12,955 bases of DNA from contig DAOWFY010000092.1 of NCBI GenBank assembly GCA_030637775.1, positions 1-12,955 of the forward strand, in the 5' to 3' direction. The notes under the pieces are model-generated. The model was not told the origin of the DNA and ran no database searches. It saw only the letters and a list, made by a program, of their open reading frames with translations. The stretch is from DAOVGU01 sp030637775 [NCBI: bacterium]. Lineage in GTDB: Bacteria > Ratteibacteria > UBA8468. A program made the translations under genes and the position numbers. Positions 6,640-12,493 of this stretch are shown here, piece after piece (the first letter of the stretch is position 1; each line of letters opens with the position of its first letter).

Positions 6640-8635
6640 CTTTTTTCTCTTTTGCCTCCATGATCTTCTTGGAAAGATGACCCGGAAGGACCTCATAATA
6701 GGAGAAACTTCTCCTGCTCTCCGCCTTCCCTTTAGTAAGAGAACGAAGCCCTGTAGCATAATTCACCATCTCTGCAAGGGGTAGGAGAGCCTTTACCAAT
6801 TGGTGATTTTGTCTTGTTTCTATTGAAAGAACCTTCCCCCGTTTAGCATTGATGTCTCCGATAATATCGCCCACGAATTCTTGAGGGACGGAAACTTCCA
6901 CACTCATAATCGGTTCTAAGAGAATTGGCTTGGCCTGCAAAACTGCTTTTTTGAGGGCAAGGGAAGCAGCAATCTTAAAGGCGATCTCTGAAGAATCAAC
7001 CGTATGGAAACTGCCATCATATAGGGTTACCTTAAGGTCGGTGAGGGGATAATCGGCGAGCACCCCCTTTCCCATTGCCTCGGTTACCCCTTTTTCTACC
7101 CCCGGAATATACTGACCGGGGATCGCCCCTCCTTTAATCTCATTAACAAATTCGAAACCTTTTCCTCGGGGCAAGGGCGCCACCCTCAACCACACATCTC
7201 CGTACTGGCCATGACCTCCAGTCTGTCTCTTATACTTACCTTGAACAGAAGCGATAGCGGTAATCGTCTCCTTATAAGCAACTTTGGGAATACCCTTAAT
7301 TACCTCCGCACCAAATTTGTCCTTGAGCCGATTAATCGAAATATCAAGATGCAGATCCCCGACTCCAGAAATAATGGTCTCCCCGGTCTCGCTATCCCGG
7401 CTTACATTAATTGTTCTGTCCTCCTCTCTCAATTTAGAGAAGGCAGCCGCCAGCTTATCCTCTACTCCTTTCTTCATTGGTTTTAAAGAGAAAGTGATTG
7501 CCGGCTCAGGAAATTTTAGAGGTGTCAGAATAATGGGTTGATTGGTATCGGTAAGGGTATCCCCTGTCTGGACAGAAGAAAGTTTGGCTACCGCCACAAT
7601 ATCTCCCGCTCCTGCCTGGGAAACAGCCTCCTGTTTCTTGCCAAAAATACGGAGAAACTGTCCGATCCTTTCCTTCTTTCCGGCCGTAGCATTGTAGATG
7701 CTGGAGTTGGATGAAATTTGGCCCGAGAAAATTCTGAAGTAACTTAATTTTCCCACAAAAGGGTCCAATACCGTCTTAAATACAAAGGCGGTAAATGGAC
7801 CATTAGCAGAGCAAAACCTTGCTTCTTTTCGATTCGTTTTGGGGTTGATGCCCGCAATTTCCGGTAGACTCTCATTACCGGGAAGAAAGAGTCCCATAAA
7901 GTCAAGCAGTGGCTCAATGCCAATGGTTTGCAGGGAGGAACCACAGAGAAGGGGAACAATTTTTCTCTCAAGAATTGCTTTTTTTAAGCCTGCCTTAATC
8001 TCTTCTTCCGTTAAACTCCCCTCCTCTAAATACTTATTCAAAAGGGTATCATCCCCTTCTGCTGCCGTCTCTATTATTTTTTCCCGATAATCTGAATAAT
8101 TTGTAGGCACCTGCCCAGAAAGTAGGTTTACAGCCTTTTTTAATTTTCCATTTTCAAAAAAAGGGAGATTGATTGGCAGGATGGTCTTGCCCAATGCTTT
8201 TATTACTGTCTTCAAGAGAGGGAAGAAATCTCCCTCGAGTTCATCCAATCTATTTACAAAGATTACCGTCGGTAACCTCTTCTCTTGAGCTTGGATCCAG
8301 GCCTTTTCCGTCCCAACCTCAATCCCCTCTATCGCTGAAATGTTAATAATGACGTTATCTATCGCAGAGAGCGTTCCTATCACCTCACCGATAAAGTCTG
8401 CATACCCAGGAGCATCAATAAGATTGAGGAGCGTATCTTTCCATTTTGTCCAAGCAACACCTAAGCTGATGCTCATCCCCCTTTTGATCTCTTCGCTATC
8501 GGAATCCATTACGGTATTTCCCTCTAAGATGCTTCCCAGCCGAGAAATGGCTCCGGATTTATAAAGAATGGCCTCACTGAGTAAGGTCTTACCCGACTTT
8601 GAATGACCGAGAACACCAATATTTATTTTTTTCAT
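6632..8635 (-). CDS. EF-G2-like translational GTPase
   Basis: Five-domain GTPase of the EF-G superfamily, 667 residues from ATG 8635. A TTG two codons upstream is also in frame, but ATG is preferred. P-loop GHSKSGKT is at 10-17, switch II DAPGYADF at 74-81, the G4 motif NRLD at 128-131, and the G5-like CGSS near 235. The domain IV loop contains GGHGQYGDVW, and domain V holds VSVPQEFVGDIIGD. It differs from housekeeping EF-G, which has AHIDAGKT, DTPGHVDF and NKMD: the switch II histidine is Tyr here and the NKxD lysine is Arg. These are traits of the EF-G2/EF-G-like group whose role is uncertain. It follows a 5S rRNA gene and heads the DUF151-yebC-ruvC operon. Confidence 0.92.
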   Translation of the reverse strand: MKKINIGVLGHSKSGKTLLSEAILYKSGAISRLGSILEGNTVMDSDSEEIKRGMSISLGVAWTKWKDTLLNLIDAPGYADFIGEVIGTLSAIDNVIINISAIEGIEVGTEKAWIQAQEKRLPTVIFVNRLDELEGDFFPLLKTVIKALGKTILPINLPFFENGKLKKAVNLLSGQVPTNYSDYREKIIETAAEGDDTLLNKYLEEGSLTEEEIKAGLKKAILERKIVPLLCGSSLQTIGIEPLLDFMGLFLPGNESLPEIAGINPKTNRKEARFCSANGPFTAFVFKTVLDPFVGKLSYFRIFSGQISSNSSIYNATAGKKERIGQFLRIFGKKQEAVSQAGAGDIVAVAKLSSVQTGDTLTDTNQPIILTPLKFPEPAITFSLKPMKKGVEDKLAAAFSKLREEDRTINVSRDSETGETIISGVGDLHLDISINRLKDKFGAEVIKGIPKVAYKETITAIASVQGKYKRQTGGHGQYGDVWLRVAPLPRGKGFEFVNEIKGGAIPGQYIPGVEKGVTEAMGKGVLADYPLTDLKVTLYDGSFHTVDSSEIAFKIAASLALKKAVLQAKPILLEPIMSVEVSVPQEFVGDIIGDINAKRGKVLSIETRQNHQLVKALLPLAEMVNYATGLRSLTKGKAESRRSFSYYEVLPGHLSKKIMEAKEKKDG

Positions 8636-8640
8636 TATCA

Positions 8641-8696
8641 AGGTCTAGAGACCTTTCCCACAATGAATAATTATGTGGGAAACATCTCCTGATGTT
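8641..8696 (-). other. Cluster of three hairpins between 5S rRNA and the EF-G-like gene
   Basis: Three adjoining dyads occupy the spacer: AACATC/GATGTT (8681-8696), a nine-pair perfect stem TTTCCCACA/TGTGGGAAA (8654-8682), and AGGTCT/AGACCT (8641-8654). None is followed by a U-run, so none looks like a standard intrinsic terminator. They could be a 5S processing or transcript-end structure, a structured leader, or a repeat. Confidence 0.55.
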
Positions 8697-8716
8697 GATA
8701 TGCTTTTTAGGAGTGT

Positions 8717-8836
8717 CCCTAGTAATGCCCTACTCTCCCAGAGGGTTGCCCCAATAGTACCATCGGCGCTGAAAGGCTTAACGACCGTATTCGGAATGGG
8801 AACGGGTGTTGCCCTTTCGCTCTTGAATTACTAGAG
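8717..8836 (-). rRNA. rrf: 5S ribosomal RNA
   Basis: About 120 nt read on the minus strand. The helix I ends pair (CTAGTAAT near the 5' end with ATTACTAG at the 3' end). Conserved internal sequences include CACCCGTTCCCATTCCGAA, GTTAAGCCTTTCAGCGCCGA, TGGTACTATTGGG and TGGGAGAGTAGG. Ends are set from helix I and may be off by a few bases. No 16S, 23S or tRNA gene is adjacent: the gene upstream is a glycoside phosphorylase and the one downstream an EF-G-like protein. It is therefore unlinked from any rRNA operon within this window. Confidence 0.95.
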
Positions 8837-8844
8837 ACTCTTTT

Positions 8845-8873
8845 ACTATAAGTTAAACCGGGAAAGAAGTCAA
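8845..8873 (-). promoter_or_regulatory. Sigma70-type promoter of the 5S rRNA gene
   Basis: TTGACT (8873-8868) and TATAGT (8850-8845) are separated by exactly 17 bp. The expected start, about seven bases downstream near 8838, coincides with the 5S 5' end. This supports independent transcription of the 5S gene, possibly reading on into the EF-G-like operon. Confidence 0.8.
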
Positions 8874-8885
8874 ACTACTCAACAA

Positions 8886-9821
8886 TTAATGGAGGCAGGC
8901 TTCAAGGAGATCGTGCAGACTGGTTAACCCCACACAAATGCAGGTGTCGGCCGCCCCATAATAGATTTTTACCTCGCCCGTTTCTTCCAAAATTATTCCG
9001 CAACCGAAGATGACATTGGGCACATCCCCGGTCCTTTCATAATATTCCCGGGGGGAAAGGATGGGGGCTTCACAACGGGCGATCAATCGGGAAGGGTCTT
9101 TGAGGTCGAATAGGGCGGTTCCCAGACGATAGATACTTCCGCTGGGTGTCTTCTTAACCCCATGATAAATTTCCAGCCATCCCTTGTCAGTCTCAAGAGG
9201 TGGAGGGCCGGAGCCAATCCTTGCGGAGTCCCAATAGCCTGGTCTGGTCTCCATTACACATTTAGAATCTCCCCAATAGAGAAGATCGAGAGAATAGGAA
9301 ATCCAGATATTACCTCCAGCCGCCATTGGTCGATCAAAGCGAACAAAACGATTGTTGATCTTTTTAGGAAAAAGGGCGGCGTCCTTATTTTCCGGCTCGG
9401 AGATCAGAGCAATTCTTTTAAAGGTTTTAAAATCTTCGGTAGCGGCCAGAGCAATGCGGGTGCCAGCGTGGGAAACGGCAGTGTAAAGGATGTAGTAAGT
9501 ATCCCCAATCTTGGTAATTCTCGGATCCTCTATACCCCGCTTTTCGTAGGTTTTAAAAGGCTCCTGACTGCTCCATTGCATAACCGGCCTTTCCGAAACC
9601 TTGAAATGAAACCCATCTTTGCCTCTGGCTAAAAAGAACCTCGATTTACCCTCCAGGCCTTCAACTCTGAGCAAAAGTAGATACTCATCTTGATATTTGG
9701 TGACGGCGGCATTGAATACGGCATTGCTCAGTTGGGGAATATCATCCAAACTAATGATGGGATTTCCCGCGTACTTAACGATAAGGTCTCGCCAATACTT
9801 CTTTTTATTTTTAGCCATCAT
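8886..9821 (-). CDS. Glycoside hydrolase family 130 protein (probable beta-mannoside phosphorylase)
   Basis: Five-bladed beta-propeller enzyme of GH130. Most characterised members phosphorolyse beta-mannosides to mannose 1-phosphate; a few hydrolyse. The 311 residues include YAGNPII (18-24), FNAAVTKY, LLLRVEG, GIEDPRIT with the likely proton-donor Asp D99, and KDAALFPKKI. The later motifs YHGVK, GDVPNVIFGCG and the C-terminal YYGAADTCICVG are also present. The pattern is of the GH130_2-like type; exact substrate and phosphate dependence cannot be decided. There is no signal peptide, so it is probably cytosolic. The ATG overlaps the mtnA stop by four bases (ATGATGG; the second ATG is an alternative), so it is coupled to mtnA. 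No transporter or other glycan gene is nearby. Confidence 0.88.
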   Translation of the reverse strand: MMAKNKKKYWRDLIVKYAGNPIISLDDIPQLSNAVFNAAVTKYQDEYLLLLRVEGLEGKSRFFLARGKDGFHFKVSERPVMQWSSQEPFKTYEKRGIEDPRITKIGDTYYILYTAVSHAGTRIALAATEDFKTFKRIALISEPENKDAALFPKKINNRFVRFDRPMAAGGNIWISYSLDLLYWGDSKCVMETRPGYWDSARIGSGPPPLETDKGWLEIYHGVKKTPSGSIYRLGTALFDLKDPSRLIARCEAPILSPREYYERTGDVPNVIFGCGIILEETGEVKIYYGAADTCICVGLTSLHDLLEACLH

Positions 9822-10915
9822 TTTTTTAATTTTTCTTGAATATTCTTCAGAAAGGGTGGAGAGATAACCCCTTTTTCGGTAATAATCGCGGTGATAAACT
9901 GGGCAGGAGTGACATCAAAGGCGGGATTATAAACCTTAGTCCCTTTAGCGGCAATTCGCTTACCAAAAGGTTCGCTAACCTCTTTCTCCGCTCTTTCTTC
10001 AATGGGGATTTTTTCTCCACTCTTAATTTTAAGGTCGAAGGTAGAGGATGGTGCAGCAACGTAGAAGGGAATTTTATGGGCTCTTGCCAGGATGGCGAGA
10101 GAATAGGTACCGATTTTGTTGGCGGTATCCCCATTGGCCGCAATTCGGTCTGCTCCAACAATTACCAAATCTATCTTTTTCTGCTTCATTATAAGACCAG
10201 CCATATTATCACAGATTAAGATAGTTTCAATCTTATATTTCTTTAATTCCCAGGTTGTTAGCCTGGCCCCTTGCAGGAGGGGTCTGGTCTCATCAACATA
10301 AACACGGATCTTCTTTCCTTCCTCCTTTGCCGTAAAGATCGCCCCTAAAGCGGTGCCAAAACCTGCTGTGGCTAGACCTCCCGCATTGCAATGGGTAAGG
10401 ATATGGCAATTATCCTTAATCAGGGAAGCGCCGTATCTGCCAATTTCCCCACAGATTTCATCATCCTGCCTGATTATCAGCAGTGCCTCATTTAACAAAA
10501 CCTTTTTCAATCTATTTATATAAGAACTTCCTTTGTAGGGGCTTGATTTATCAAGCCCGCGGGTCGGATGAATCCGGTCCCCCACAGGTTTGCACCGAAC
10601 CAGGGTTTTTCCCATTCTTTTTAGCCCCCAGAAGAGGTTAACTGCGGTTGGTCTCCTCGTAGAGAGATATTTAATTGTCTCTTCTACCTCTTTCCTGAAT
10701 TCGCGATAATTTTTAGCAGAGGATAGCTTCATCTGCAGTGCAACTCCCAAAGCGGCTGTTAGACCGATCGCGGGAGCACCCCTTACCTTCAAAGAGCTGA
10801 TTGCCTCTCCTATCTCCTTTAAAGTGGAAAGGTCAAGATAAATAAGTTTAGCCGGCAATTGTGTCTGGTCAATGATCCTTACCTTTCCTTTGGACCAACT
10901 AACTGTCTTGATCAT
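9818..10915 (-). CDS. mtnA: S-methyl-5-thioribose-1-phosphate isomerase
   Basis: Isomerises 5-methylthioribose 1-phosphate to methylthioribulose 1-phosphate in methionine salvage; related to eIF2B subunits. Visible motifs are VRGAPAIG (44-51), RRPTAVNLFWGL (87-98), the catalytic THCNAGGLATAGFGTALG with C176, VDETRPLLQGARLT, and GADRIAANGDTANKIGT with the catalytic D256. Both catalytic residues are shifted 16 positions from those I recall for the B. subtilis enzyme (C160, D240). The excess lies N-terminal of the cysteine. It is explained by residues about 110-127, encoded by a palindromic DNA segment at 10535-10586 and lacking family similarity. The product is 365 residues long. It lies next to the GH130 gene; a leader hairpin pair sits ten bases before the ATG, and no clear Shine-Dalgarno sequence is seen. 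Confidence 0.93.
   Translation of the reverse strand: MIKTVSWSKGKVRIIDQTQLPAKLIYLDLSTLKEIGEAISSLKVRGAPAIGLTAALGVALQMKLSSAKNYREFRKEVEETIKYLSTRRPTAVNLFWGLKRMGKTLVRCKPVGDRIHPTRGLDKSSPYKGSSYINRLKKVLLNEALLIIRQDDEICGEIGRYGASLIKDNCHILTHCNAGGLATAGFGTALGAIFTAKEEGKKIRVYVDETRPLLQGARLTTWELKKYKIETILICDNMAGLIMKQKKIDLVIVGADRIAANGDTANKIGTYSLAILARAHKIPFYVAAPSSTFDLKIKSGEKIPIEERAEKEVSEPFGKRIAAKGTKVYNPAFDVTPAQFITAIITEKGVISPPFLKNIQEKLKK
10535..10586. repeat. In-frame palindromic element inside mtnA
   Basis: Two tandem dyads, GGGCTTGAT-TT-ATCAAGCCC (10539-10558) and GGGTCGGAT/ATCCGGTCC (starting about 10561, nine pairs including two G-T), are enclosed by near-complementary ends GTAGGGG and CCCCCAC. The folded form would be a two-armed cloverleaf. 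It is read through in the mtnA frame without a stop. Confidence 0.75.
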
Positions 10916-10924
10916 TTTTAAATC

Positions 10925-10975
10925 AGCGAGGCTAAAAGCCTCGCACCACAGTAGTGCGAACCTTTTAGGTTCGCT
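10925..10975. repeat. Double-hairpin palindromic repeat upstream of mtnA
   Basis: GCGAGGC-TAAAA-GCCTCGC (10926-10944) and GCGAACC-TTTTA-GGTTCGC (10956-10974) form two seven-pair stems. The junction between them is also a dyad (TCGCAC/GTGCGA), and the outermost AGCGA/TCGCT pair, so alternative folds are possible. It ends ten bases before the mtnA ATG and contains the second TAG that closes the open frame beyond the AbrB-like gene. Confidence 0.8.
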
Positions 10976-11066
10976 AAAAAGGGAATTCTGCTTTCTCAGG
11001 AGGCAAAAAGGTGAACATTCTTGAGAAATCTTTTGACCTGATCATGACTTCCCGCAAGTATGAAAT

Positions 11067-11351
11067 CTATGCAGTGGTGAATCTTATTCCCTTTTCTTTA
11101 CGTAGTTTCTCTATTTTCTTCCACTCTTCAGGAGTATAGGAGTCTTCTGCAATTGCCTTTAATGGCCTGAGGAGTATACCTTCCCTTTGAGGTTCAAAAG
11201 CGACAATCGTTCCCTCGCTGATTTTACATAACTCCCTTATGGGTTGAGGAATCGTCAACTGCCCTCGGGAAGAGATTATAGATATACTCTTTGCAGCATC
11301 TTTCAATAGCTGTTCTATCCCTTCATCTTTTCTGATATGTTTTGTCTTCAT
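11067..11351 (-). CDS. AbrB/MazE/SpoVT-type DNA-binding antitoxin-like protein
   Basis: Small swapped-hairpin DNA-binding protein. SISIISSRGQLTIPQPIRELCKISEGTIVAFE carries the AbrB/MazE core (SxRGQxTIPxxIR). It is followed by a charged tail YTPEEWKKIEKLRKEKG seen in antitoxin-like members. I chose ATG 11351 over the ATG two codons earlier because AGGAG lies nine bases before 11351 but only three before 11357. A near-consensus promoter lies just upstream. No PIN or other toxin gene follows. After the TAG stop the same frame stays open for 30 codons to the TAG at 10974-10976, beginning I-S-Y-L-R-E-V, which could be a former C-terminus cut off by a nonsense change. Function as an autoregulating antitoxin is inferred. 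Confidence 0.82.
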   Translation of the reverse strand: MKTKHIRKDEGIEQLLKDAAKSISIISSRGQLTIPQPIRELCKISEGTIVAFEPQREGILLRPLKAIAEDSYTPEEWKKIEKLRKEKGIRFTTA

Positions 11352-11379
11352 TGCCATTTTCTCCTATTTTCTGTAAATA

Positions 11380-11408
11380 AGTATAACACTTTAACAAAAT
11401 TCTGTCAA
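11380..11408 (-). promoter_or_regulatory. Sigma70-type promoter of the AbrB-like gene
   Basis: Perfect -35 TTGACA (11408-11403) and TATACT -10 (11385-11380) with a 17-bp spacer. The predicted start is about 20 nt before the translation start. Confidence 0.8.
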
Positions 11409-11610
11409 CACACCCATTTTCTTAAGGTCAAAGGAACTAATGCCTTTTTCAAAGGGAAGGACAATACGTCCTGTTATTTTATATCCTCTATTTGCTCTCA
11501 ATCCATACATGCATGATTTAATTTGATTGAATTTTCTGGACTATTGAGTGCTTAAATGATAGACGCGGTAGAGATTTTAGAAAGTTTTGTGCTAATGTCA
11601 GAATTTTAGT
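11409..11610. other. Gene-poor spacer with a short unassigned open frame
   Basis: No recognisable gene. On the minus strand a frame is open from a TAG at 11541-11543 to a TAA at 11391-11393. Its only ATG is at 11510 (39 codons, MYGLRANRGYKITG...), with no ribosome site, and it runs into the promoter of the AbrB-like gene. It may be a degraded gene end; I do not recognise it. Confidence 0.35.
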
Positions 11611-11829
11611 TTAAGGGGAAAGAATCAATTTTTTTGATGGGAAATCGGAGACCTCAAACTTGGAGAGACTTAAAATCTGGCTTGCTCTATTTATATCTAT
11701 CCCTACGATATTATTATTTTCGTCAAAATCAATTACAATACCAGGAGCAACCTCTAAAGATTCTTTACTATTTTTCTCGCTCAGATCTATATATAAAGAG
11801 TCGGTATCTTTATAATACTTAATTTTCAT
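11611..11829 (-). CDS. DUF2283 family small protein
   Basis: Seventy-two-residue protein with the DUF2283 pattern MKIKYYKDTDSLYIDLSE at its N-terminus, then PGIVIDFDENNNIVGIDI and an amphipathic stretch around ASQILSL. ATG 11829 is chosen because AAGGAGG lies eight bases upstream; the in-frame GTG at 11838 is part of that ribosome site. It follows the 79-residue gene by 15 bases and probably shares its promoter. DUF2283 proteins commonly sit beside small DUF4258-like or toxin-like genes and may act as the antitoxin partner. Biochemical function is unknown. Confidence 0.85.
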   Translation of the reverse strand: MKIKYYKDTDSLYIDLSEKNSKESLEVAPGIVIDFDENNNIVGIDINRASQILSLSKFEVSDFPSKKLILSP

Positions 11830-11844
11830 AAATGGCACCTCCTT

Positions 11845-12084
11845 TCAAAGCTTAAACCCCCTATCTATAAAAGCATTGTGGATCGTAAAACCATCTTCCA
11901 GAGTAACTACTCTTAAATATTTCCCCTCCAATTCTTCTACCTTTCCCCAGAAACGAATGCGTCCATCTGACTGAACTTCCTTCTTTATAGGGTGCTGTAT
12001 TATCTTCCTGCATAGCTCTATAGTTAGATAGGGTCTCTTCCTCAGAATTTCGTTTTTAAAATAACTCGTTACTCCTTCTTCCAT
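11845..12084 (-). CDS. Small unknown protein paired with DUF2283 (toxin-like, DUF4258-type pattern)
   Basis: Seventy-nine residues. The C-terminal half reads GRIRFWGKVEELEGKYLRVVTLEDGFTIHNAFIDRGF. This strand-rich pattern with a terminal N-A-F-x-D-R motif is reminiscent of DUF4258/BrnT-like small proteins that accompany DUF2283 partners. The first half is helical and basic (LRKRPYLTIELCRKIIQHPIKKEV). It begins at ATG 12084 behind a TTGACT/TAATAT promoter; the ribosome site is weak. The position first in a two-gene unit with DUF2283 suggests a toxin-antitoxin-like or housekeeping orphan pair. The family name is a resemblance, not a firm call. Confidence 0.75.
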   Translation of the reverse strand: MEEGVTSYFKNEILRKRPYLTIELCRKIIQHPIKKEVQSDGRIRFWGKVEELEGKYLRVVTLEDGFTIHNAFIDRGFKL

Positions 12085-12102
12085 TACCCATCTTTTTATC
12101 TT

Positions 12103-12131
12103 ATATTAGCATATTAATCCCTTTCAGTCAA
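12103..12131 (-). promoter_or_regulatory. Promoter of the DUF2283 module
   Basis: TTGACT (12131-12126), a 17-bp spacer ending in TGC, then TAATAT (12108-12103). The TGC gives an extended -10 and compensates for a four-of-six -10 match. Confidence 0.65.
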
Positions 12132-12493
12132 AACAAACAACGTATGAGACGGGTACATAGGTAAAACAATCTCTGGTATTGATTTACCCCTGATTAAATC
12201 AGGGGCTATGGGAGCAAGATAACCTAAGGATTGTTGCTACTGAACCTTTGGCGACCCAGGGCGATCCGACGATGTCTCAGTGTCAGGATGAGGTTGATTC
12301 AAGTGGCAAGAGAACTATTCAAACAGTAAGGACAATGAATTGGATTGAGCAAGAATTGTTGACTGATGCTTCTCTGGAAGTGAAACACCAACCATTGCTT
12401 TCCTTCGGCTTGGGAAACAATGGCGCATGAAACACAAGCATTTTCAGAAGAAGTAGCGCAATTTTGATTTTCCTACAAATTAAAGATATTATT
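12132..12493. other. Gene-poor region between dnaE and the DUF2283 module
   Basis: Apart from the palindrome at 12186-12207, no recognised gene is present. A plus-strand frame is open from a TGA inside the palindrome to a TGA at about 12428. It has a possible ATG at 12248, no ribosome site, and an unrecognised product (RIVATEPLATQ... near its start). It may be a gene fragment. No intrinsic terminator is evident after dnaE. Confidence 0.4.
12186..12207. repeat. Palindromic repeat, copy 2 (shared with ruvC)
   Basis: The 22 bp are identical to the reverse complement of 5291-5312. The core is CCCCTGATT-A-AATCAGGGG. Here it is intergenic, about 55 bp upstream of the promoter of the DUF2283 module. 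Confidence 0.75.

Noticed and set aside
6640-6759. N-terminal extension of the DUF151 protein
   Set aside because: It lies inside the EF-G-like coding sequence, lacks DUF151 similarity, and the ATG at 6639 fits the family start.
8654-8682. Intrinsic terminator for 5S rRNA
   Set aside because: The nine-pair stem is perfect, but no U-tract follows on the minus strand, so a terminator call is not supported.
11003-11021. 19-bp near match to 12498-12516 at the dnaE 3' end
   Set aside because: One mismatch in 19 and A-rich; similarity does not extend on either side, so it may be chance and was not called a repeat.
10999-11145. Plus-strand frame with AGGAGG before a GTG at 11011
   Set aside because: It has a good ribosome site but reads antisense into the AbrB-like gene and encodes no recognisable protein.
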